Program-made: the position numbers and the translations under genes
Shown: positions 22,723-32,869 of the stretch, in pieces
Layout of the letters: each line of letters starts with the position of its first letter
Position numbering within the stretch: the stretch's first letter is position 1
Notes under the pieces: model-generated
Databases searched by the model: none
The model's input: only the letters and a program-made list of their open reading frames with translations
What the model was told of the DNA's origin: nothing
Assembly (NCBI GenBank): GCA_036346275.1
Contig: CM070713.1
Span: 62,367,567 to 62,431,566 of the forward strand
From: Otatea glauca
Lineage: Eukaryota; Streptophyta; Magnoliopsida; Poales; Poaceae
DNA length: 64,000 nt
Direction of reading: 5' to 3'

Positions 22723-24104
22723 ATGGGCAAGCAAAATAGGAATTTTACTGTTAGTAAAATATTACTTTGCATGCTTATAATTGAATTAGTAAAATTTAGT
22801 CTATATCTATTCAGAAGATAATTATCTAAAATTTTCCAGGAATCTCCTATCATGTTCCATAATTTTCTGCTAATCATTAAGCAATTTTCAAAATTACCAA
22901 TTAACAGGAAAATAAATTCCAGCAAATATGATCATGGAGTAATGCTAAGAAAAAAATCGAGAGGCATGGAACTCCCAAAAGGCTATCTATAATTTTTCTA
23001 GCATTTTTCATGATTTTTTGTTAATTATCAAGCAATTTCGAAATTACAAATTAACAGAAAAATAAATTTCAGCATATATAAACATGGAATAATGCTAGAA
23101 AAAATAAACCCGGATATATAGAGCTTTCAATGTGTGGTAATACCAAAGTTCAACAAATTTTATTGAAGCCCATATACCTAGAAAGTCAATTTCTATGATT
23201 TAATATAAATTTTCAAAATTTATAAACTATATATCGGAATTACCGAGAATCCCAGGGGTTAAATTGCTAAAAAGCCCTTTCTGATTTTCATCATTTTCGG
23301 AATATTTAGAATGGGCCAAAAACTTGTGGGCCGGTTGGCCCACTGTAACCCGCCACGGCTCAAACCAAAAAAGAGGGCAGCTAGGGTTCATAACTCTAGA
23401 CGCCATGCCCATATGCATCCGGCAGTTGCGTCTCAGGCACGGTTCCTCCGGCGGTAGGCGACTCTGTTGCGGCTCCCCCGGTAGCGGCCTCGGACGTGAT
23501 TCACGGCAGGCAGCAGCGCGCAACTGGCGTGGGCGGAGGCTGAGCTCCGACGGCGACGCGCGACGGGGCGCCAGGCAGCGGCCGGGTTCGCGGCGATGGT
23601 GCACAACGCGGCGTGTGGGCGAGCTTCAAGCCAGCACTGGTGCAAGTGTGAGAGGGAGTGATGGCGCACGGCCGCGGGCCGGCGGCTTGGGGCGTGCACG
23701 GCTGCGATTCGGCGATGCTACAGGGTGCGCACGGATGGTAGGACGCCGGCGACGCAGCTCTTCTGGCGTGGCTACGGGTACGACAGCCATCGCGTAGAGG
23801 GCTCGGCGGCTGGCGTGCAGGCGGCGCGACACTTCAGGGCCGAGGCGACCGGCGAGTGGGGCGGTTACTCTGTGCACGGCGCGTCTTCAGGCACACGGCT
23901 GAGTCACCGGCCATGGCGATCCACTATAAAGTATAAAGAACCCCTCATTGGTGATTAGATTAAACAATTAATCTACAATTAGGGTAGAATAATTTGTATG
24001 ATCAAAATTTGCATAGATACGATTCACCCATGCAGCTCGAACTTACATAAGGTTTGTAGTTGATTTAATCGCGTGTTGTCGATCGATTTCGTTGCAGTGT
24101 GCTA

Positions 24105-24352
24105 ATAACGTGTTATAAAACAACGTCACTCGCTCTTGATCAATCACAGTGCATCAAAGAACAGCAAGCATAAATATTGAGCACACATATGTAAGGAGAT
24201 GAAATTCTATTCTCTCTCTTTTATTAGATTGATTTTCTTGTGCAAGAAGGTGCCAAATATATAATAAAAATAATAAGAGATAGATTCGAATTCACCTATA
24301 TAGAGATAGAGTTTAACTATATTAGGACTTTAAGTCCATCCATATCTCAACA
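24105..24352 (-). repeat. LTR of copia remnant B
   Basis: The minus-strand start is TGTTGAGATATGGATGGACT and the end is near TTATAACACGTTATTA. It aligns with 4003-4248. The inner edge is estimated. It is followed on the plus-strand side by about 50 bases and then the hAT-like element at 24406. Confidence 0.65.
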
Positions 24353-25019
24353 CAACAAACAGCTTGGTGACGTACTAGCAATGGAGAACCCAAAAGCCGC
24401 CCGTGTAGGGATGGCAATCGGGTCGGTACGACTCCCGTCCATCTAAACCTGAAACTCAAAACCGTACCATCCACCTGAACCATTAGTATTTTTGGGCACA
24501 GATATGTGCCCACGTCCGAACCCGATGGGTACCCACGGGCACAGATCCATTATGGTGGCTGATTCTTGGCGTGCCGAGTGAAACTTAGCGAAAACAAAGC
24601 TAGTCCTTAAGTTATGTCAACCTTCTAAAGTTTCTCACTGCTAAACCAATCAAATCAACAGCATGATGTCTCGTGACTTGATTACAATTTACAACACAAA
24701 ATAAAAAAAACTGAGGAACTCACCAAACTTCTCAGGCCGAAGCATGAAATGGACAACTGCTATGAAGTAATCGCCCAACCACTGGATTTGGGTGAAGAGC
24801 GAGCGCGAGCTCCAAACGGTCTTGCCGAGCCCCCGCTTCTCGAATAACTCGGTGTCGAGCGCCATGGCGCTGGTGATGGCGAAGTTGGCGCTCTGCGCGA
24901 AGCTGGCATTATTGGCTTTGGACGGGAGGCAACAACAGCAGCCTGAACTCTTGTGCTGTAGGAACCAAGAAAGCCAAAACCACACAAATCCATTAAATCT
25001 TCTACCCAAGATGAAAGGA

Positions 25020-26756
25020 TGAAGTTGGTCTAGAGGAGGGGTGAATAGACAACTTTATAAACTTTTTAATTCTTAAGAAAAACTTTTCTCAATAAAAAAT
25101 AGCAACAGAAAATAATTAGAATAAGAATTCAGCACAACTCAATTTTAGTAAGATCAATATTTGCGAAGAAGAACTTGAATGAAAATTGACAATATGATGA
25201 ACACACAAAGATAAACCGATATCAGGACGACTCAAGGATTTTTCACCAAGGTTCAGAGACCAAACTCCTACGTCCCCGTTAGAGCACTTCTTCAGAAGTA
25301 TTGCTCCACCAAATAGCCAATCTCAACGACTTTTCGTTTTTCACTAGCTTGACTCTTCTACCACTCTGGTGAGGTGAGTCTCAACCTTTCACAACAATGG
25401 TGGCCTTTCACAATCCCTTTTGGATAGGTCGCACCAACAACTTCTCCAACCGTCTAGGAACAGCTAGTTCCAAGAGTAATAGACTATCCACAAGCCTTGT
25501 CTTCTTGGTTCAGTAGTTGGATGCTAACTAGACTCAGCTTGGAGCAAGAACTCTAAATGTTAAGAATGAGTGTTTGTGGTTTCTGAGTTGAAACTCAAAC
25601 TCTTTGATGGAATGAAAGCTCAGGAATGCTAAAGATCAAAGAGATGTAAATGATTTGAAAGATGTCAGCAGTATTCAGAATGTCAAAGATGTGTATGTGC
25701 AAAAGTCTTCTTTTTAGAGAACTCAAGCACTATATATATAGAGCTTGAACAGAAAGAACCGTTGTACCTGCCATTTGCCCGTTGGGGGTGACAGGATGAA
25801 TGAGACAGGTTAAATATGGAGTCAAGGGCTGCCCTTTTATAAGTATTTTAAGGTGTATAAGTTATACCAGACTGATATGATGAAACATATGCATGCGTCG
25901 GACTGAAAATGTTAGTTTGGGGTACACAAGTGTGGAGAAGTATTATTGTACTTAGTGTTACCCATTTGTGCCGGACCGACAAAATTGGTCTGGTGTACAC
26001 ATGCTTTGTTCTATTTGGATACCAGCAAAATAATGTTTGCGTCAGACCGAAAAAGTTGGTCCGACGTAGAAGGGAAAACAACTGGTTTTAGCAGAGAGAA
26101 TCACGTTTGCGCCAGACCTAAAAAGTTGGTCCGACGTACACTTAGAATTCGGTCCGCGATAAACGGCAAGTTCTCGGTCAAGTTTTGAGTAAAGAAATTC
26201 TTAACGCCGGATTAGAAATGATGGTCCGAAGTGAAAAGACAACATACGCCGGATTTGAAAATAATAATGAATTCAGATCGGTCCGGCGTGAACGGTGTAC
26301 GCTCGATTGAAATAAATCAGAAGAGAGCTCTTAGCGTCAGACTGAAAAAGTTGATCCGAAAATGAAATCTTAATACATAGAGTGCGCTCGGTTAGAACTT
26401 AAAACTTAATTTTTCAACGCCGGACTAAAAGAAGTTGGTCCGAAAATGAACTCTTTTTGGCTAAAAAAAGATCTCAATTTTGAATGAGAGATATGAAATG
26501 ACCTATACTCCAAGTAATCTTAATGATTTTTGTATATGAACCAAGATTATTACTTGTGTATAATCCATCTTAATAGTACGGTTATTCTAGCTATATAGCT
26601 TGAATCAACTCCCAAGCCAAAACTAAGAATAAACACCTTAGCCTTGTTCTTCAAATATAGTTGTTGTCAGCTTGCATTGAGTATGTTTCTTGATCATCAA
26701 CACCAAAATCTACATAATAAGGATAATTAAAAAATTTAGGGGCCTAAATGCTCTCA
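25020..26756 (-). mobile_element. Solo LTR in the captured GDSL intron
   Basis: On the minus strand it begins TGAGAGCATTTAGGCCCC and ends with TTCACCCCTCCTCTAGACCA followed by ACTTCA, the usual end of grass copia LTRs of the SIRE type. Its length is about 1.74 kb. No matching second LTR or internal region is present, so it is a solo LTR. The flanking 5-mers (AAGGA and CAAGA) do not match perfectly, so the edges may be a few bases off. Confidence 0.6.
25870..26460. repeat. Degenerate ~45-bp quasi-palindromic repeats inside the solo LTR
   Basis: A motif of the form GCGTCAGACCGAAAAAGTTGG then TCCGACGTA recurs about seven or eight times (near 25895, 25970, 26040, 26110, 26205, 26250, 26335, 26415) with spacer AT-rich sequence. 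Each unit is partly self-complementary, pairing GCCGGAC with GTCCGGC. Similar GGTAGTACCG units are seen in the LTRs at 17-18 kb, suggesting a common LTR architecture. Confidence 0.6.
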
Positions 26757-27372
26757 CAAGACACACCCAAGAACACATTCAGAGGAACCAATCTGCCAAA
26801 TACCGATGAAATCGATGATGAGACGGCCATCGGAGCAGCGATCAGTGGCGCTCCCGAAGTAGGTATGATCGTAGGGTAGCCGCACCGTGGCGAGGTAGTC
26901 TGGGATGCCTTCCGTCACCAGGATGCCGGCGTCCCCCAAGGAGTCCCCAAAATTGAACACCACGTGGTACTTCTTGGCCTCCGTCGCCGTTGCCGCCGCA
27001 AGAAGCTGCAACACCGCAATAACCGAGGCGGAGGGAGGGGAGGAGCTGGCGCTTAGGGAGGCGAGGCGAGGGAAGGGAGGGAGGCGCCGAGGGAGGCGAG
27101 GAATGGGGATTGCGATTGGGCTTGTGGCGGGCATGGGGGAATTGGGAGTAGCCGAGTAGGGGATTGGGGAACTAGGGTTTCGTTTTTTTAATGTATATAT
27201 TAAGTGAGGTTCACATATCGTAGGGTACCTATGGGTACAAATTAGCATCCACGTCCATCCTATTATCTTATCGGATACCGGAACCTGAAAACTCGTGGAT
27301 TTAAAGTGCTACCCATACCCGTCCTTATCAGATTGGGTATCTAAATTCATAGGTAAAACTACCATCCCTCTA

Positions 27373-27994
27373 CGCCTATGCAGCTTCCGCGCGCATTGGC
27401 TGTGTTGCATACCGTCCATATTAATTTCCAACAAACTGTTTCACAACCTACAAGTATTAAAAGACGAATCGGCTCGTGAGACGGACCACAAGTCCACAAC
27501 ATATGCTGCACACTTTTTAGTACACTCGACCGAAAAGCAGCTCGTGGAACTTTCCGCAAGTAGCCGTTCAGTAGCCAGTGAGCAAGCAAACAATAAACAC
27601 TCGGTTGTCTCGTGTATCGGACGAAATTCCCAGCAGAAATCACCTTACCGGAGTATCTTTAATAAGGCTTGTTTGAAACACATAATTTTTTTTTTAAAAA
27701 AACTTTGGTTTTGAGAGGCACTTTAACGCTCCATATGCTTCAAGGGAAGCTGAGCGACTTGGAAGTCAAAAGATTTATACTCCTACCTCCTGGATTAAGG
27801 GACTAACAGTGAATATCCCCTGTTTATTAAATCAATATCCAAGTTACCAATATCCTCCTCACTTAGGCGTACATAACTGGTGCAGTACATGCCATCGCTT
27901 GCAAGTATCACCATACAAAATAACTCTTGAAAAATGCTGTAGACATAAAATCAAGAAACTTGTGTACAGCTAATACAGAACAGACAGTGTGAAA
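27373..27994. other. Spacer with no gene
   Basis: This is mixed-composition sequence between two hAT-type insertions. Short frames on both strands have no family features. A poly(T) tract lies at 27688. I see no repeat or RNA gene. Confidence 0.5.
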
Positions 27995-28349
27995 CAGGGT
28001 TCACAAAACCGTTTTTCGAAAAACCACTCGAAAATCGTCAAAAACCGAAAGGTTGAGAAATCAAAAAATTTGAAAAAAAAATCAAAAAACGTTCGGTTTT
28101 CAACGAAAAACCGCTCGATTTTCGCGAAAAACTATCCGACCAATTAAATGTTCCTGAAAAACGGTTTTCGAGTGGTTTTTTTTGCGAAAACCGCTGTTTT
28201 TCAAAGATTTTCGAGCGGTTTTCAATGCATATTTTTTTATTTTTTTTTTAAATTCCACCGGTAAACCGCTCGGTTTCTATTCTCGAATTGGAGAGGTACG
28301 GTCAAAAACCGCGAAAATTGAGCGGTTTACCGTGGTTTTGTGAACCCTA
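27995..28349. mobile_element. hAT-type MITE (355 bp)
   Basis: The ends are CAGGGTTCACAAAACCG and, inverted, TAGGGTTCACAAAACCACGG. The 8 bases flanking are GTGTGAAA (27987-27994) and GGGTGAAA (28350-28357), matching seven of eight, which fits a hAT target duplication. The interior is rich in AAACCGCTCG / CGAGCGGTTT motifs in both orientations. It is non-coding. Confidence 0.8.
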
Positions 28350-28368
28350 GGGTGAAAGCTCTAGCCAT

Positions 28369-29200
28369 GGTTCACAAAATCGATGAAAATCGCTCGAAAA
28401 TTATGGAAATCGAGCGTATCAAACCGGTTTAGCTTTTGAAACCGCTCGGTAAACCGGTGGAATTCAAAATTTTTAAAAAATTATAAAAATTTATGAAAAT
28501 TTGTTGAAATTTTTTTGAAAATTTTTGTCTGAGGTCCTGAAGCAATGCCAATAACACTGTAAAATTTTCAAACCATTATCAGACCTGTGTATTTTTTAAA
28601 AAAATTCTGGCAGTGATACTATCAAAATATATGCTCTTCTGTTTTTGATTTTCTAGAGGCACTAAATGAAGTCTAATATTTGTAAAATATTTTTTGTGAT
28701 GTCCTAGGACAATGCTAATGGTGTTTTAAAATTTTCAAAAGATGATTGGACCTATGTATTTTTTTTAAAATTCTGAAAGCTCTACTGTCATTGTATATGC
28801 TCTTCTATTTTTGATTTTATAGGAGCAATGAATGAAGTATAATATTTATGAAAATTTTATTAAATGATCACTGAGCACTATTTATGATTCCATTAAAATT
28901 TTAGAGCATGATCAAGCTTGTAAATTTTTATAAAAATCTGACAGTGTCTCTGTTCCTTTTCATTAATTATTATTTTTTATATTTTAGAGCAATAAATGAA
29001 TTAAAAAATAGTTGAAATTTCTCTGAGGTGTTTCATACAATAATTGGGATTTATTCAGGTTTTTCCAAAAAAATCAATTTTTCTTGATTTTTTCTAATTT
29101 TCCTTTAGTGTGCCGAAAATTGTTAAAAGTCGCATGAAAATCGAAAATCGCTCTAAAATCGGTGAAATCGGTCAATTTTTAATTTTTGACAAAGTTTGAC
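28369..29200. repeat. Related hAT-like fragment with ~165-bp tandem repeats
   Basis: The left edge, GGTTCACAAAATCGATGAAA at 28369, is the same terminal family as the MITE just before it, but no matching right end is seen. Inside, three units start near 28531, 28699 and 28866 (GAGGTCCTGAAGCAATG, GATGTCCTAGGACAATG and GATCACTGAGCACTAT), each with ATTTT..GAGCAATGAATGAA near its end. The period is about 167 bases. It has very high A+T and no coding capacity. Confidence 0.6.
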
Positions 29201-31193
29201 GCTAATTTCAAAAAATTTGACTTCAAACTCATTCGATTTCTACTTATTTTCGATAAGGTTTTGCCGATAATTGAAAATCAAATATCCTTTGAAATCGCTA
29301 TTTTGATATTTGGAACCTGGCTCCAGCTGCTCCGCCAGCTCTGGTGGTGGCGTGGTGCCTTGTTCATCATGCAAAAGGCAATACTGCCTCTTCCTTTTTC
29401 CACATATTTCAAGTGTAACCTCCCGCATCAACAGTTTCAAGTGTGGAGATTGCATAAACTGTAGGGAGCATTTTGACCCAAAAAAAAAAAGTTTTCCCTC
29501 CAAAAGGGTTTTGCCAAAATCAAATTAGATGGGGGAATATATGTTTTTTTTTCTTAGAAAGTACAGGAGAGTACTGTATATTTTCTCTCTCTGTAATCGG
29601 ATCAGATAGGGTAGACTTTATGCTATCCGATGTTCATCTAATGAAATAAATAAAACTTATAATTAAACATTTACGGTAGTACATGGAAATATTGGTCTGG
29701 TGTCAAAGTTCATTCTAGGGCCTAGCATCCAAACCTGACCAACAACGACATCTATACATACATATAAATGAGGCCCAATCTAATATCCAATTGGCGAAGG
29801 TATTGTACAACCTTCGCCAAAGTTATAAAGTTTTAGGGAGGACCGAACGTGCCAATGTTGAAAACAACCTACATTTAAAATTTAAGAGTAGCTTTCATCT
29901 ATATATATATATAGTTACAGTCATTTGTACGTGCAAATTAAGTTGAGCACCATCGTAACGGTTGGTTTAATGCATGAGACAGACAGATCGAATAAGAGGG
30001 AATATCCTGCTAACATTCGAGCAACCGGCCCCATTCGATTATGGATATGCGTCAAGACTTTGTTGTTGTTTTCTTCTGCAAAAGTTTGTTTTGTTGGTCC
30101 TCGTTTTTAGAACACTGTTTATATCTAGCACTTTATATCTTATTTTTCTTTTAAATCTAGCATCCTCATATATGTTTTTTTTTGCGAAAATTGCTCCCTC
30201 CCCATCGTAGAAGGTGAGGGGCGACATGTGTTCCCTTCGCGTCGGGAAGCGTGGAATCTATCACCCTCCTTCTGTGCTACAGTACCTTAGAACAATGTTC
30301 CTTCCATGGTTCCATAGAATAGTGTTGCTTTCGTGCTACATTACCGCAGAACAGTGCACTTCGGGTGGTACTGTAGCGTGAAAGAAAGGCATGCCGCGCT
30401 GTTGCAGGGTTCCACAGATGTCGTGCTTCCCAGGTGCAGAAAGGGACACGTGTTGCCCTTCTATGCCTTCCACGGTAGAGAGTGGGCTATTTTTATAAAA
30501 ACATGCGTGGAAGGGCTAAATTTGCAACAAAAAAAAGTACATAGGACTAGGTATAAACAGTTTTCTCATTTTTAAGGTTTTTTTTTGTCTCGAATTGTTG
30601 ATGCCGTGGACTGGGCAGCCCGAAGGATAGGCTTTTAGAATTGAGAAGCCACGCCTTGCATTCGCGATTCCGCGGTGCGTTGGACCAGGCTGCAAGATTG
30701 TGTCGCTCTCCCTCGTCGCGGACGGGGAGAAGCGAGCAACTCGGCCAAGACGAGCGTAAGAGTCAAGACCGCGCCGAGGAGGGAAGGGAGCATGTCATAT
30801 CTGATTTGGGTTTTTGGACGGCATTCTAACTCCCATCGCGCGCGACGGGGTGGAGCGTTGGCCTCGCCCCGAAGCCCCACGGCGCGATCGAGCCCGAGGG
30901 GGAGAGCGCACGAGGGACGGAGGGAGCGGGTCGCGCTGTTCCCTGACCTGCTCGGCGCCGGCGAGGGCACACGGGCGCGCGCGCTGCGGAAGCCGTTGCA
31001 CACGGGCGGTTCTGTACGACGTCGGAAAGATTGGTTCCTCACGCTGGCTACGTGACGAAGTACCGAGGTCCTGGCCACGTTGCCGCCGTAAAACATCCAC
31101 GGACTCCAGCGCAGCGCTGCCCGCAGCCACCGTCGACAACGTGGCACGGACACGGTGTGCGCGCTAACCGAATGAAACACACGTAACCACTAG
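29201..31193. other. Spacer, no firm gene
   Basis: 29300-29520 has weak coding character on both strands but matches nothing I know. 30230-30490 carries CTACAGTACC-like motifs. 30640-31190 is very GC-rich with overlapping open frames on both strands. The minus-strand frame from 31180 has no ATG at its start; an inner ATG at 30793 opens a hydrophobic stretch (MLPSLLGAVLTLTLVLAELL), which could be chance. The block ends at the copia element's target site. Confidence 0.4.
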
Positions 31194-31198
31194 CCGTA

Positions 31199-31983
31199 TG
31201 TTAGATTATCATGGGATGGCCCATAATTAATTTAGTAAAAATTTCAAAAGGCCCATTAAATACTAGGAGTCATGAAATTGGTTTAGTACCATATGGGTAA
31301 TTGAGAGAAGGTTTGACCAACTTAAATAGTTGAGTTGTGTGTCTCTCAATTAGCAAGGTGGAAAAAGGTAAAGGCTGTACCACACGCGCGCGCGCGCCGA
31401 GCCGAGCCGTGGCGAGTCGAGACGAGTGCGCAGGCCAGTTAACGGACGTAGTTTCGGTTACTGGTAATGCTTTTCTTCACCTGTTGCTGTTGTCTTTTGC
31501 ATTCCCGACTCCGTTTTCTTGCGCGCACAAGTAGCGGAAGGAGCAGGCCTCCGGAACCTCGTCCTTCTTGAGATCTTACTCGAGATAGAAGGCCGATAAG
31601 GTTTTTGGGGAGCGTACCACGCGACTGCTCGAGTGTGTCGGTGTTTCTGGAAACGCATCTGCACTGCACCAACGTTCGACTGCATCGATCTCTCCACTGC
31701 ACCAAGGCTTCACTGCGATAACTTGTGATCGTCTACTCCGACCGTCATAGCGAACGAGAATGTTCTGCCTGCCCCTGTGCCTATGGTGGCACCGGCTCAA
31801 GGGTATATTAACATATGCCGTGTTTTAATCATGTTGCTTTGTTGTTCATTAGTCTTTGCGTATGAGATAGATAATTTGTTATTTAGTATCTTTGGCTTTG
31901 AACTAGAATTGCGTCATCGTTTAATCATGATTTACATAATTCTGTTGATTAAAATATTGAGAAAATTCCTAATATTTTCAACA
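31199..31983 (+). repeat. 5' LTR of copia C (785 bp, internally deleted)
   Basis: It aligns with the 3' LTR from TGTTAGATTATCATGGGATG through AAGGTAAAGG, and again from TGCTTTTCTTCACCTG to the end. It lacks about 290 bases that the 3' LTR has between these blocks, including its CTATATAAGG box. It also lacks a further ~38 bases after CTTCACCTG. A CG microsatellite (31383-31397) is present. As the promoter-bearing LTR it has therefore lost its TATA box. Confidence 0.88.
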
Positions 31984-32099
31984 ATCCAAAAACCTTATCC
32001 TAGGAATTTTACAACTCATCGGTTTTGTGCCGCACTTAAGCCAATCTGTATTTGTGGCGCAAATTACAAGCGTTAGCGCCAAGATGATTTTGTGATTGA

Positions 32100-32800
32100 C
32101 GCCATGAACATGTATCACGTTGCGCAAGGCAAGCCACGACTGAGGTGGGCTCTCTCTGAGCGGAGAGTGCCTTCACTACGGATAACTTGTTTAGATGCGC
32201 CGTGATTAGTGTTCTTGGAGAAAATCTTGTTGATGTGTATATGATTTTGCCTAGTGGTAAAGAAATTTGGGATGCACTTGAGGCAAAATTCGAGTCTCGA
32301 CGGGTAGTGAACTCTATGTCATGAAGCGGTTTCATGACTACAAAATGGTTGATGACCATTCAGTAGTAGAAACAGCTCATGAGGTTCAAGCCTTTGAAAG
32401 AACTTGAGAATTTTACATGTGCATTGCCCGACAAGTTTGTGGCGGGATGCATCATTCTGGCTACCACCTTCTTGGAGGACTTTGCCACTACTCTAAAACA
32501 CAAGAGACAAGAGTTCGGCGTTCTTGATCTCATTGGGTCTCTAGATGTTGAGGAGAAAGCGAGGGCAAAAGATATACGTGGGAAAGAAAGTTCTAGTGCC
32601 AATGTGGTACAAAAGAAAACCTTTCAATTCAACAAGAAGAATAAAAATAAGTCCAAAAGCTCGAGAACAAGAACAAGCCCGCTCAAACTACTAGCTTCAA
32701 GAAGAAGAAGAATAAAGGAAAGGGAAGCGCTTTATGCAGTAATGATGCGATCATTGGGCAAAGGATTGCCCTGATCGTAAAGAAAATAAGCAGAAAAAGT
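32100..32800 (+). pseudogene. copia C gag pseudogene
   Basis: Capsid similarity starts around 32190 (VISVLGENLVDVYMILPSGK, then EIWDALEAKFES). After a frameshift and stops near 32320-32370 it continues as KELENFTCALPDKFVAGCII and ATTFLEDFATTLKHKRQEFG, with a Lys-rich tail. The zinc knuckle is ruined: the first half reads CFMQ then a stop, while the second half (CDHWAKDCPDRK) is kept. It would bind and package element RNA if intact. Confidence 0.8.
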
Positions 32801-32869
32801 CCGCCAACGTCATTATTGGCAATACTGAGGAGAGAACATCCGGGTATGTTTCAATACCTACCGTTCTAT

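Larger units (their letters stand above)
18890..24352 (-). mobile_element. Ty1/copia retrotransposon remnant B, 3'-truncated
   Basis: On the minus strand the order is LTR (24352-24105), leader with a GC-rich block (23330-23930), gag (from 22722), zinc knuckle, protease/integrase and reverse transcriptase. It ends abruptly at 18890, immediately before where YVDD should be. The other half of pol, RNase H and the 3' LTR are absent. Multiple stops and frameshifts make it inactive. It belongs to the same family as remnant A at 1-4248. Confidence 0.8.
24770..27134 (-). pseudogene. Captured GDSL esterase/lipase gene fragment (two exons)
   Basis: Exon 1 (27134-26804, minus) reads from an ATG into FNFGDSLGDAG, the block I catalytic Ser motif of GDSL esterases. 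It continues with YLATVRLPYDHTYFG and RCSDGRLIIDFI, and ends at a GT donor. Exon 2 starts after TTCCTACAG at 24955 and reads QEFRLLLLPP, then after a one-base insertion ASFAQSANFAITSAMALDT and LFEKRGLGKTVW, fading near 24770. Plant GDSL proteins have about 350-400 residues and five exons; only the first two exons are here. The frameshift and missing blocks III and V make it non-functional. The intron holds an LTR (25020-26756). Confidence 0.85.
24406..27372. mobile_element. hAT-like element carrying GDSL exons (Pack-type)
   Basis: The left end is TAGGGATGGCAATCGGG; the right end, read inward, is TAGAGGGATGGTAGTTTTAC. Both are followed inside by repeated GGGTACCC/TACCCA motifs seen in grass hAT elements of the AGGGATGGCAA type. 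The 8 bases outside are CGCCCGTG on the left (24398-24405) and CGCCTATG on the right (27373-27380), matching at six of eight. This fits an aged hAT target duplication. Inside are two GDSL esterase exons and, in their intron, a later LTR insertion. No transposase is present. Confidence 0.65.

Noticed and set aside
23227..23877. Long frames in the GC-rich leader of copia remnant B
   Set aside because: Same reason as for remnant A: composition effect, frames on all strands, no family match.
30635..31180. A 181-codon minus-strand frame in a GC-rich block beside copia C
   Set aside because: It lacks an ATG at its start, overlaps equally long frames on the other strand, and has no recognisable domain. 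An in-frame stop lies just upstream in the host flank, so it was not a longer gene cut by the copia insertion.
31383..31397. CGCGCG run considered as a regulatory or Z-DNA element
   Set aside because: Short simple repeat inside an LTR; nothing else supports a function.
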